From assembly GCF_910592395.1 (NCBI RefSeq), contig NC_088312.1:15171292-15235291 (forward strand): a DNA stretch of 64,000 nucleotides, in the 5' to 3' direction. The DNA comes from Lineus longissimus. Lineage: Eukaryota; Nemertea; Pilidiophora; Heteronemertea; Lineidae. Position numbers and translations under genes: made by a program. Below are positions 22,280-32,656 of the stretch, piece after piece; position 1 is the first letter of the stretch, and each line of letters begins with the position of its first letter. The notes under the pieces are model-generated. The model had not been told where the DNA came from. It ran no database searches and worked only from the letters and a program-made list of their open reading frames with translations.

Positions 22280-22978
22280 TTAGTTCACGCCTAAAACATC
22301 CACGCAGCACCCCAGATATTTCGTTATTGATCTCAAATTTCGTAATAAATAAGCTTTTGCGTGTATGGAATCGCTGGAAGCTAGTAAATCTGCACTTAGT
22401 GATAATACCCGCGAAAACTGGCTCCTACATGATACTGTCTGGTCCAGAGACCCACTATTGCTGCTGGTTGTGCTGACATTCTGCTGTCTTGTTACTGTCT
22501 GTCCATCTTCTGATTCGTCATATTCTTCATCATCATCATTTTCGTACCCATCATCATCGGTAGTAGCACTGTCTTCTGAGAGTCCCTCGTATCGTTTGTC
22601 CCTGTTTGCAGACATTTTGCTAGTCTGCAGCAGGACTGGAGGTGTACATGTCGGGCGATCCCGTAAAATTTCGTCTATTCTGTCAAAAAACCTCCAAGTG
22701 CTAGCCCTGCCAGCACCAGACATGTTCAGTCGGTTTCTCTCCGTTCTATATCGTTCCTTTAGCCGTTTTACCTTATTTTGGCACTGTATTTGTGTCCGAT
22801 CGGAATAGCCCCGAGTGACCATACGTTTAGCAATATCTTTATACACTTTATTATTATGCTTGGTACCGTCTAGAGCCCTCTGTATATGGTCCTCCCCCCA
22901 GATCTCCAATAAAATGTTCGTTTCTTCATCCGTCCAGCAGTTCCCGCTAAAACCTTGAGCTTGCGCTGCTGCGGCCAT
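22280..22978 (-). CDS. Myb/SANT-like DNA-binding protein of Harbinger type
   Basis: Harbinger elements carry a second gene whose Myb/SANT-like (trihelix) protein brings the transposase to the element's ends. Here residues about 10-95 fit: NCWTDEETNILLEIWGED, KDIAKRMVTRGYSDRTQIQC and KVKRLKERYRTERNRLNMSG, with RASTWRFFDRIDEILRDRPT closing the domain. The start codon at 22978 follows an in-frame Ala run (MAAAAQAQ). After the domain comes an acidic Asp/Glu stretch and a Ser-rich part. The last 30 residues may be read-through into an intron, since coiled-coil exons at 18585-17550 look like its C-terminus. It lies about 400 bp from the right end of the element, a normal position for this gene. Confidence 0.8.
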   Translation of the reverse strand: MAAAAQAQGFSGNCWTDEETNILLEIWGEDHIQRALDGTKHNNKVYKDIAKRMVTRGYSDRTQIQCQNKVKRLKERYRTERNRLNMSGAGRASTWRFFDRIDEILRDRPTCTPPVLLQTSKMSANRDKRYEGLSEDSATTDDDGYENDDDEEYDESEDGQTVTRQQNVSTTSSNSGSLDQTVSCRSQFSRVLSLSADLLASSDSIHAKAYLLRNLRSITKYLGCCVDVLGVN

Positions 22979-23489
22979 GATCGAGATATGAATGATCGAA
23001 ATACGAAATATCCAAGAAAAAGCCGAAAAAACAAGTGAAATTAAAGCAAATGAACAAATGAATCACGAAGAATGGATCGAATCAAAACACGGCGCTAAAA
23101 GTCATGACAGGAATACGACAGCCATTCCCGCTAATGACGTCAGTTTTGTGCCGAGTGCAAACTGGCCGCGGGTGAGTTTAAAGCCAGTTCGCATTTACAC
23201 GACAACTTGAACCCCCCTGAACAGACCTGAACCCTCCTGAACCGGCCCGAGACTCGGCTTTGCGACGAATCTCAGGCCGGTTCGGTTAAAGTCAGTTAAG
23301 GTCGGTTCAGGCTGATTTAATCGTATTTACACGGTGCTTTTTATACTGAACTGGTCTCGAACCGGATCGAACCCGCACCGTGTAAATGGCCCTATAACAA
23401 TGTTTACATAGCGTAGTCAAGTCAGGCGGCCATCCGTAGCACACCTGGCTTCTTCTTGCGTTCAAGCCGTTGGGTGGCGCTCGTTTATA

Positions 23490-23518
23490 AAAACAACAAC
23501 AACAACAACAACAACAAC
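23490..23518 (+). repeat. (AAC)n microsatellite
   Basis: About ten AAC units. Confidence 0.9.
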
Positions 23519-24062
23519 CAATGGGAATCATTGCGCATGCGTATTGTACCAAGTTGGTTTTTGCGGCATTATCCGTTTCTCACGAGTGTCCGTCAAGTTA
23601 TCAGTTATTACATTGTCAAAGGTCCTTGCGAAATTGTTAAACATACGACTGTATAACACAACCTTTGTATTAAACCCCGTCTGTATAAAACCAAGTCTGT
23701 TTTACAATACGACCCCAATTCACAACCTCCGTAAATCGCCATGTCTATAATTACTAACGTCTTAAATTTGTTAATGTCATAAATTCTAACGTCTTTAATT
23801 TAACCATCCAAATTTGCAACCTCCTTATCAAATTGGTAGCGTCCATATAACAAATTGCAACCTCCATTTATTGCGGGTATAACCGCCTATATGTGATGTC
23901 GTCAACTCAAGCGTTTCGTCTTCTTCAACGATTTGGGATTCGGGTAAAAAAAGACAAAATTTGCCTTTTTACCTTAATTTTCTTGCTATTATGGCGATAT
24001 TTGTGGTATATGATAAATTAAAAACTGCACTCGTAGCTGATCCGAGTATCCAGATCGCACTT

Positions 24063-24129
24063 GATGATTTTCTACGGCCCGAAAGCTCTCAACCTGTGGT
24101 CTCGAGCTTTCCGGCCGTAGAAAATCATT
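24063..24129. repeat. Hairpin with 26-bp arms
   Basis: GATGATTTTCTACGGCC...GAAAGCTC pairs with GAGCTTTCCGGCCGTAGAAA..., with one mismatch and a short loop. It lies in a 75-codon open frame (23961-24185) that I do not regard as a proven gene. Confidence 0.7.
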
Positions 24130-24244
24130 TGTGCAATCACGCTCCTGTATTAAACCAGTCAGCACGCGGTTGTACCCGAAAATAGTTCAGGTTGAGATAC
24201 GTGGTCTCACCATACCAGTTGAATGATATTTTCAATTAAAGATA

Positions 24245-24474
24245 AAAAAATTTAAAATTGAGAATAAGGTCTGTTTAAAATGAAGAAAAATGATGAAGTT
24301 TCTGTCCAAATGGCTTACTTATTTGGTTTTGAGGCTCCATTCAACCCGTCGTGGAGAAAAAGCTGACTCATGGGTTAAAAGCCGTCAAAAATCACCCACC
24401 TAACTTCAGACCCCTGAACCCTGAACTTATCATGCATAACGTACAACGAAAATGTCAGGTTTTGACAGGCTGTA
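24245..24474 (+). repeat. Dispersed repeat, left half, split by a transposon
   Basis: Continues at 28099-28215 after the transposon. Related copies lie at 37495-37690 and 42240-42540. Shared words are CATAACGTACAACGAAAAT, TTTGACAGGCT and GGAAAAAGTTATGAGC. Confidence 0.65.
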
Positions 24475-25017
24475 GACAGGTCCATGCCAGGTAAAAATGG
24501 CCCTTTTTTCCAGTAAAGGTTTTCTCAATTGATTTATCTACTTTAGGGCATACTCTTTAAAATAAGCTTCTGGGCCACCCTGATTTTTGTCTAAAATCCA
24601 ATATGGCGGCCATAAATCGAATATGGCCACCCCAGATATTTCAATGTACAGAAAACTTTTTTCTGATCCATTTTACACCCCATAAATGTATTACAAACTG
24701 ATAGAAACATGATGCTAAACTACCAGAAAAACACATTAGAAGTAGTCTGTGACGTCTCCTTGACGTCAAAATGACGTCATTGTGGTGCAGTCATACAAAA
24801 TAGCTTGAAAGGCTATTGGGCCGAAGTTATAGTAGTCAAGCAATACATGGGTTATAAAATGTATTTCTGTTCCCATTCAATATGATCTCCCTGTTAAGGG
24901 TTGATCATCCGTTGGACAGGTTATTGCATAATTGGGCGCTCTCCACTAGACAACCCCCTCTGTTAGATACAATTGTCAAAATGACAGCCACACTTAGGCA
25001 CAAAAGCTTCACAATTC

Positions 25018-26900
25018 TCAGTCACTAAAATCCATATTACTGTCTTCACTATCAAAATCAGAATAAAGTCCACAGGTGTCTGAAGAATTTTCTGCCATGT
25101 CATCATCCTCGTTTTCAGAACTTTCTGCATCTCCTTCGTATTCCTCGTCAATCCCCAATTCTTCAGCTGTTTCTTCTGGAAAGTTGTCTCCGTTTCCTAT
25201 AAAAGAGACACGAACATGATTATATTCCGGATCAATTCAGAAAGAGGAATTCACTCCAAATTAATTACAAAATTTCAATTGCATTGGCATTTTTGAAATT
25301 TTCACCTTGGTTTTCATTTTTCCTGCCACTTATACCAGAAACCTCTTTTGAATTGCTTGTTGTCTTTTTCTTCTTCTGTGGAGGCTGTTTTCCTCCTTCG
25401 GGTTGATTTTCTGTATCTGTGTCGTACTCAAAAAGGCCTGCAAGATTAAATTGGCATTGTAATGTTATATCTTAGATGAACAAATCCACAAGATTGAATT
25501 GAGATCAAATCATCACAAGGAGTACTCAGACAATTTACCAGGCTTTTCCTTTTTCCACAGTAGACCTCTCTGTCTTTCAATTGTCTGCTGGTATTGCTGC
25601 CTCTCTTCTTCCGTGGAGGCTGGCTTATCCCTTCCGTTGTCTCTTCCACATCGGTATCGTACTCAGTGAGTGCTGCAAGAGAAACATAAGAATGATTTAC
25701 TCGGAATAAATTCACTGATGGTGGGACTAAAGTAGAGCAACTAAAAGGCTGAAATCGAAGTATTTTATAAACCAACTAACCTTGAATTTTATTTTTCCCA
25801 CTCTTTTTCTTCCTCAAACGCTTGAGCAACAGAACCATCAGCAATAGCTCCTGAATCCACCCACCAGTCCTTAAGACCAAGGCATCCATACTTTTTTTGA
25901 GAGAATTTTCAGGTTAACTAAAATGGTGTGGAATCCTCCCATGAGTGGTATGATCTTGTCGTATCTCTCCTGATGTAGCCATGAAATGATCAACATTTTG
26001 CTGTTTATTGCCTCATCTGCATGTGCGAAAATGAAGTCCAGTTCAAGGTTGTCAGCGATCTCGACTATCATGTCCATGTACCACTTAATCACATTATCTC
26101 CCGGTGGCAAAGGAACAACTGGAAGGTATTCCAACTTGCACTTATTGGTGGAGCAGTCAGTAACAGTTTGCATGAATGAAGTCCATGAACCTACAGGTTC
26201 AAGCACATCCTTATCAACCTCAGGAAAGAATTCCGCTAAGCAATCGTCACCAACTGCACCAACGAGAACCCAAGCGATATTCCGTTCCAGAGCATCATCC
26301 AGCAGTTTCGAATCTTTGTAGTCATCGTTGAAGTCAGGAATCGATGGAGGGGTGACCTCTTCTTCGGGATTTTATAAGTTCCATAGTCAGGCTCCTCTTC
26401 GTTGATGAGATTGCGCTCTCTTCCTGTCTTCGTGAACTGTTGCTAGTGGTGGTGTCATCTGCTCTTACAGATTGAAAAATGGTACCCGTAGTATGGTGAG
26501 TTGTATGACTTCCCGTCAGAGTCTGTTGTTGCCCATCGGAGTTATCAAACGTAACATGCACACTTCGACCCTTGACGAAACCAGGGGGCAACATATTCTT
26601 ATGTTCCATTGTGATGGATTTCGCCCAGTTGTTATTCAGATCACGGACATCAGTGTATGATATCCCTATGCCACATCGGTTTAAAAGGGCAGTAGCCTCT
26701 TTGCTACCGGTTATTCTGTGTATGGTCAAACTCAACGCATTTCCTAGTGGTGAGCGCTCGCCTTTGACCAATTTTTCCCAACTTTGAGTTAAAGCTGACA
26801 ATTTCTCTGCTTCATCCTTGCTAGCAGCAGCAGCATATCCAAAGGCATTATTTGTTGAACTCCTGGGATTGATTGACCAAGCAATGGCATTGTAAATACA
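25018..26900 (-). pseudogene. Decayed gene of an uncharacterised transposon-associated protein family
   Basis: Reading on the minus strand: AIAWSINPRSSTNN, then GNALSLTIHRITGSKEATAL, VHVTFDNSDGQQQTLTGSHT, THHTTGTIFQ, later LPPGDNVIKWYMDM, LMGGFHTILVNLKILS, and GLKDWWVDSGAIADGSVAQ. Frame changes near 26370-26450 and near 25885 break it. At the 3' end three short exons with good acceptors (TTGCAG near 25674 and 25441, TTATAG near 25197) encode acidic repeats such as EYDTDxE...QPPxKK. From memory, similar proteins recur in many copies in cnidarian and other invertebrate genomes, without an agreed function. It is the only candidate for this element's own gene. Confidence 0.6.
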
Positions 26901-27164
26901 GTGTAGTGGTCTGTGACTATCAAGTAGACTAAACAGTTTATCTGTCTATATGTAGTCATTATGGATTCAATGAATCAGATGAGCCAGGATTCTAAGAATC
27001 TGTTTTATTAGGCGTCCATCAGTATTCAGGGATTCTGAAAGGGAACTTCTTTGTCTAATCTGGGCTAATATGAGGCGAAACGATCATGAAGAAAGGGAAA
27101 AGAAATACATATTTGAGATTATCCAGGGGTGACTGCACCACAATGACGTCATTTCGACGTCAAG

Positions 27165-27930
27165 GAGACGTCACAGACTACTTCTAATGTGTTTTTCTGG
27201 TAGTTTAGCATCATGTCTATCTGTTTGTAATACATATATGGGGTGTAAAATGGACCAGAAAAAAGTTTGCTGTACATTGAAATTCAGGGGGTAATCGCGC
27301 TGCTATGACGCCATTACTACGTCAAGGAGACGTCACAGACTACTTCTAATGTGTTTTTCTGGTAGTTTAGCATAATGTTTCTATCTGTTTGTAATACATA
27401 TATGGGGTGTAAAATGGACCAGAAAAAAGGTTGCTGTACATTGTAATTCAGGGGGTCATCGCGTTGCTATGACGTCATTACTACGTCAAGGAGACGTCAC
27501 AGACTACTTCTAATGTGTTTTTCTGGTAGTTTAGCATCATGTCTATATGTTTGTAATACATATATGGGGTGTAAAATGGACCAGAAAAAAGTTTGCTGTA
27601 CATTGAAATTCAGGGGGTCATCGCGTTGCTATGACGTCATTACTACGTCAAGGAGACGTCACAGACTACTTCTAATGTGTTTTTCTGGTAGTTTAGCATC
27701 ATGTCTATCTGTTTGTAATACATATATGGGGTGTAAAATGGACCAGAAAAAAGTTTGCTGTACATTGAAATTAAGGGGGTAATCGGGCTGCTATGATGTC
27801 ATTACTACGTCAAGGAGACGTCACAGACTACTTCTAATGTGTTTTTCTGGTAGTTTAGCATCATGTTTCTATCTGTTTGTAATACATTTATGGGGTGTAA
27901 AATAGACCAGAAAAAAGTTTGCTGTACATT
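27165..27930 (-). repeat. Five-unit tandem array, ~163-bp period
   Basis: Units begin near 27165, 27329, 27493, 27655 and 27818, each with GACGTCACAGACTACTTCTA and ATATATGGGGTGTAAAATGG. The unit is part of the right inverted end of the surrounding transposon; the left end has one unit (about 24645-24790). Confidence 0.9.
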
Positions 27931-28215
27931 GAAATACCTGGGGTGGCCATATTCGATTTATGGCCGCCATATTGGATTTAAGGCAAAAATCAGGGTGGCC
28001 CAGAAGCTTATTTTAAAGAGTATGCCCTAAAGTAGATAAATCAATTGAGAAAACCTTTACTGGAAAAAAGGGCCATTTTTACCTGGCATGGACCTGTCTA
28101 CTAGGATAGGTCTATTTGGCTTTGAAAGCGTTCCTCGAGTCTCGGAAAAGTTATGAGCATGCAGAAACTACCGTTTTAAAGGGAAAACGGCTTAAAACTT
28201 TATTACGGGTACGCG

Positions 28216-30699
28216 GCCTGTAATAATTTCTATCAAAAAGTTTACAAAGTAGAGAGATTACCATGAAAAGACAGGCAACAGTGATGTGTAAAAGCCCACT
28301 TGTCCTATTACCCCCTCCTCCAGCCCTTTTGGCACCATCCCTATTCAGGATAATGAACAAAAACACATGCCCTAATACAAAATACGCCAAACCATGTCCT
28401 TTGGGTGATGATGTCACAGAGGGGTAGAACCTGAACAAAAACCAACTCACTTCAATTATTTCAGTGTCTTCCCACCGTATAATCTTCTAACACTAATAGT
28501 GATAATCTTCTTAACCGAAAACCACAGGCAGTCACGTCTGTAACCCCATTGTAATCCCACAGGAATTCCCTTGATGATGTCATTCCAACAGGAAATCTCA
28601 TTGCATCTAAAAGTAGATTGGAACATCCACAGGGATAAAGTGCCTCCCAAAACATCCATTCACCACAGTCATATTAGTGTTTTTGCGCTACGGACCCAGA
28701 TTAAATCTCAACCAATATTTATTCACGCATGGTGGTACAGTACATGAGCCCAGACTCTCGAAGGAATGTGCGCAAGAGACTGTGTTCTCGCTTATCATAT
28801 AGATCACGAATTGTGTATTTTGAGACAAAGAGATTGTATCAAAACAGAAACACCCAATAAGGCAGTTTTATTTGTTAATCACGTGTCCTATCAATAGCCA
28901 TCGCTGACCGTGTCGTATTTTACGCGTCTTTGAGACTATTATAGACACGTAGATTCAGTACGAAGTTAACAACTTAAAGCACTCATACGAGGAGAGAATG
29001 TATTTGCATCATTGATATGAATATGCGCATGACTATAATAATTAGTCGTGCTATACGTTACAAGGCAAATGGATAAAACCCTTCCAAACTATTACATCTG
29101 CCAGCAGGAGAATGACCAGCGAAATAAGGAATAGATTTTGGCCCCATGTTCTTGGAAATTTCCGCTCAGGTCGGGTTCGATAGAGAGTTTACGTTTTCAC
29201 ATGTAACTTGCCATCTTGTCATACGCGGCATGAGGAAGGAACAGGTCATTTTCAAAGAGCGGGCTACATGTACATGCGATCCATGATGTCACCTGTTCTC
29301 CCTCATGTTGTGTCACGTTTTCGGTCGGCCTTGTCTGTTTACGCCGTGCCCGTGACCAGTGACCAGTGACAAGTGAAACCCTACCATAACTTAAAACAAT
29401 TAACCCTCTGTCGTGTCCAAGGTGATTTTTACATATTTTTTACGCTGTCACCTGTTAATTACCTCAACATGCTCACGTGTGAGTGCGGTGTCTCCCCTCG
29501 AGTTTTTGCGCGTTGACTCACCTCACGTTTGAGCTCGTAGACTAACTTCTCGTTTGAGCGCGTTGACTCACCACACTTTTGAACAAGTTGACTTGTCTCT
29601 TTGGATGATCGACCTAATGATGATTTCTGCGTGGAGGATATCTTGCAGTCATGCCATTGTTAAATAAGTGAGGAGAAATGTAGAGCGGACAGTCGAAGGA
29701 CGGACGAACAAGTTTGGAGTGTTATGAGAAAATCCTGTAATCAACGGGATAATGATTCTACGACTTTATTCATTTGTATTTGGCTAGAGCATTATTAACG
29801 TGATGCAGTGATTAAGCAGCATGTCCTTATACTACCGGTTATCGTGGTCACCAAAACGGCAAGAGTTGCACTTCGCTATCCCATATTATTATGAATCTAT
29901 TAAGAAAGGCATTCAGTATTGCCAGACACCCCTGTGAAAAATTCCGACTTAGTGCCAGATGAATTCTAAAAATGCTAGCAGGAACTAGGTATGACACTGT
30001 TTTCCCCGGGTATAACGACGTCTCGCCGGGTGGTTTGCATTGATTACAAAATCTGGTATTATCGTTGTATTGGCTATTGCTATGTCTGAGTACTGGCAAT
30101 CATCACAGCCATAAAATCGTACACCATTATCCATATGAATATAGGCCCCTATACTATTTTTCAAGGGGTCATTTTCTGCTTGTAGACCAGCATTGGAAAT
30201 TATTCCAGAGGTTAGACTCGACGGGAAGGGGTCTTCATAAAAGCAGTTGTAAGAATTTTTCATTTCTTCACGAATCATTGAAAACACGAATTTAGATTCG
30301 GAAGCACAGGAGCTATTTTAGACAGTACATGTAAATCAAACAATGCATATACATTGTACAGGGTTTCGTTCGAGATGATAAATAATGAACGGTTTGAATT
30401 GTCAATTTATTGTCGATTGAGAAGTGAACCGTTCTGGATTTTAGATATTCTAACTACTTCATCCGAAACCCATTTTGTTGAAAGCCTATTTTATTGCAGG
30501 GGACAAAAGACACTATCCAAATTGATATTTTAAGATTCAGCTGTGGAGAAAAAGAAACATGAGACAGTGTACACCTCGCCTGCACCATGTTTGAGGCAAG
30601 GTCACTTACATATGGATGGTACTGGTACTGATGGCCAATTGATTAGTTTAGGTCTATAAGTTTGGCGGTTTTTCCTTTAGTGCACGTACATTCTTTATC
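28216..30699. other. Gene-poor DNA upstream of the receptor
   Basis: No supported gene. A minus-strand frame at 29985-30287 (100 codons, six cysteines) was considered and is not supported by any domain or splice pattern. Confidence 0.4.
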
Positions 30700-31656
30700 A
30701 TGACGCAGACTGTAATCTTGACAGAGAAACCCCAGGACATTCTCGACAGTCTCCTGTACCTCTCCGGAAATTTCATCATTCCTGGTATAACTGTGATAGG
30801 CTGCTTCAACAATCTCATCGTCGTCGTTGTGCTATTTCAACCGCGATACAGGCAACACATTAGCTGCCTTTTCCTGAAGATCCTTGCCCTTATCGACACT
30901 ATCAATCTCTGGGTGGGTGCCACTATCAGCACCAATAATGCCATGCAAACAATGGTCAGGGTTTTCGGTGATACGTTCTGTGCCCTGATAGGTTTTGCAG
31001 TTAATTTCACGGTAGAAATGTCCTCCTGGACAATCATCATCATGACGTTGATGCGATTTATTGCCGTCGCCATTCCTCTGAAAGCGCAGCAATGGAACAC
31101 TTTCAAATCCGCAATGATAAGTTTCTTTGCAATTTTATCAATTTTCTTCGTCTTGGCTCTGCCGGATTTAATCTATAACAGGGTGTTGAAGGTAGATGGA
31201 CATCCGTTCCCATGTCTCATGTTGATACCCTCGAATATAAACGCTGTGTATGAGCTAGCCCACTACTTCACAGCATTCATTCTACCTTTTACAGTTCTTT
31301 TATTCCTTAACACTGGCATCGTGTTTACTTTAAGAAACCGACAGAAAGGTTTGGCTAGTATACGACAGCGAGGACAAAACGCAGAAGACAGCTCGGTCAT
31401 GATGATGGTCATTTCAGTTACTGCAACATACCTTATCACCACATTCCCGCTGGTATTACACTTCATGCTCTTTGTGGCTTTCCCAATGGGCGAGGCCGGT
31501 GACGTACATCAGCAACAACTTGGCACCATTGTCTATGTTATTGGTGTCATTTTCTATGATTTAAACTGTGCTATCAACTTCTATTTGTATTTTATCACAT
31601 GCAGAAGATTCCGGAAAGATTTTAAGTCGATTTTGCTCTGCAAATCGTTAAAATAA
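30700..31656 (+). CDS. Rhodopsin-family (class A) GPCR, single exon
   Basis: Predicted 318-residue seven-transmembrane receptor for the plasma membrane. Membrane segments fall at about 21-46, 55-78, 95-120, 137-157, 188-210, 232-257 and 270-297. TM1 has GCFNN, TM2 has LALID, and C94 before TM3 can pair with the cysteine in FPCLML of loop 2. TM7 ends NCAINFYLYFITCRRFRKDF, a form of NPxxY followed by helix 8. The DRY motif at the end of TM3 is replaced by MRF, which is non-canonical. The short N-terminus and overall pattern suit the invertebrate peptide-receptor-like groups, but no ligand can be named. It is uninterrupted and may be a host gene or one member of a large expanded family. Confidence 0.85.
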   Translation: MTQTVILTEKPQDILDSLLYLSGNFIIPGITVIGCFNNLIVVVVLFQPRYRQHISCLFLKILALIDTINLWVGATISTNNAMQTMVRVFGDTFCALIGFAVNFTVEMSSWTIIIMTLMRFIAVAIPLKAQQWNTFKSAMISFFAILSIFFVLALPDLIYNRVLKVDGHPFPCLMLIPSNINAVYELAHYFTAFILPFTVLLFLNTGIVFTLRNRQKGLASIRQRGQNAEDSSVMMMVISVTATYLITTFPLVLHFMLFVAFPMGEAGDVHQQQLGTIVYVIGVIFYDLNCAINFYLYFITCRRFRKDFKSILLCKSLK

Positions 31657-32558
31657 TTGAAACGATCTACGATGTGTCTTATCACAAAGAATTAAGACAT
31701 GAGCTATTAAGACATATCTCGGAGTACAAACAAAACCGATGGAGTTCAACCCCGAATATCGGCTGTCCCAAAAACCTCTTCCTATTTTCATTTTTATCAA
31801 CTCGCTTACTTCAACAAAATATGCTTGAAGATTATATTCTGGTAGCTTCAATATGAACTGTCCCTGAAAATAAATTGAAACCAGTTTGGATATGAATCCT
31901 GTGAGTACGTACATGCAGCTTATAACAAAAATGCAAGTATCAAACAAGTTACCTATTTCTACTCGTAATCCTTCATCTGGTTTTCTTTTCCTCAGACAAT
32001 TTGATCTCCCTTAGACTCCTGTATCCGCCTATGGTTTGAACTACAGAGTTCTCTAACACTGGAATCAGACGCCTTTCCATCCTTCACCGCCTTAACACAG
32101 GCAGTTGCTGGCAGTTTTCTAGGCAGATTTGTGTGGGCCGTTTCTCCCCGTGCAGTTGATCCAGATGCGATTCTCAGCCGTATGATCTCATTTCAAACGG
32201 GTACATGTGAATGCACGATTGCGAAAAGATTCCTGTGCGATAATTGATTAAAGGACCAGTCGCAGTATTACCCAGTCACCTATTATACTAGATTAGCATT
32301 TCCCATCACAAAATAACACACACAAAAATTCACAAAATCAAAACTGGTTCAATTATCACGACATTCCGATTTCGATCCCGACAATAGATCAATATTTTTA
32401 ATTGGGAACAACGTTTACGGAACTCTTACCAATATTTTCCTATTTTTCGGCTTTCCTGAGGCCGTATCAGTTAACAAATTATACCTGTTCAGTGGAAAGA
32501 AAACGTTGTTTAAATCATATTGGCTGTGATGTTTTAGTAATGACCAATTGCACTAGCC

Positions 32559-32656
32559 ATAGCAGCCTCCGAAACGACCATCAAAACCTGGTACCAGAAT
32601 CCCACGAGTTTTTGGTAAATTTTGGTGCAAGATTTGGTCGTTTCGGAGGCTGCTAT
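32559..32656. repeat. 98-bp inverted repeat, perfect 22-bp arms
   Basis: ATAGCAGCCTCCGAAACGAC and its exact complement flank a 54-bp loop. Confidence 0.85.

Larger units (their letters stand above)
9751..23393. mobile_element. Probable two-gene PIF-Harbinger transposon, 13.6 kb, with nested elements
   Basis: The left end reads AGGGCTTTTTACACGGTGCG and the right end, on the other strand, AGGGCCATTTACACGGTGCG; the match continues into GGTTCG. ATA flanks both ends (9748-9750, 23394-23396), giving the 3-bp duplication expected for this superfamily, although TWA is its usual target. Inside are the two genes that define Harbinger: a DDE transposase (+) and a Myb/SANT-like protein (-), arranged convergently. 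The length is several times the usual 3-6 kb. Nested foldbacks (15.2-17.4 kb) and a pogo/Tigger-like gene (19.9-21.7 kb) explain part of the excess. Two separate elements sharing ends remains possible. Confidence 0.65.
24475..28098. mobile_element. Unclassified DNA transposon with ~310-bp inverted ends
   Basis: Ends GACAGGTCCATGCCAGGTAA and its inverse are flanked by TA (24473-24474, 28099-28100). The inverted match runs about 310 bp inward on the left, to near 24790. On the right the inner part of the arm is amplified into five tandem units. The interior holds a decayed minus-strand gene. It sits in a dispersed repeat whose unbroken form is seen at 37.5 kb. The superfamily is not assigned: TA flanks suggest Tc1/mariner-like integration, but the protein has no DDE motif I recognise. 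Confidence 0.75.

Noticed and set aside
28151-28450. 99-codon minus-strand frame with hydrophobic stretches
   Set aside because: Composition looks like chance translation of A/T-rich DNA partly inside a dispersed repeat; no membrane-protein architecture.
29848-30287. Two overlapping minus-strand frames (83 and 100 codons) upstream of the receptor
   Set aside because: Some cysteines but no recognised domain, no convincing start context and no matching splice sites.
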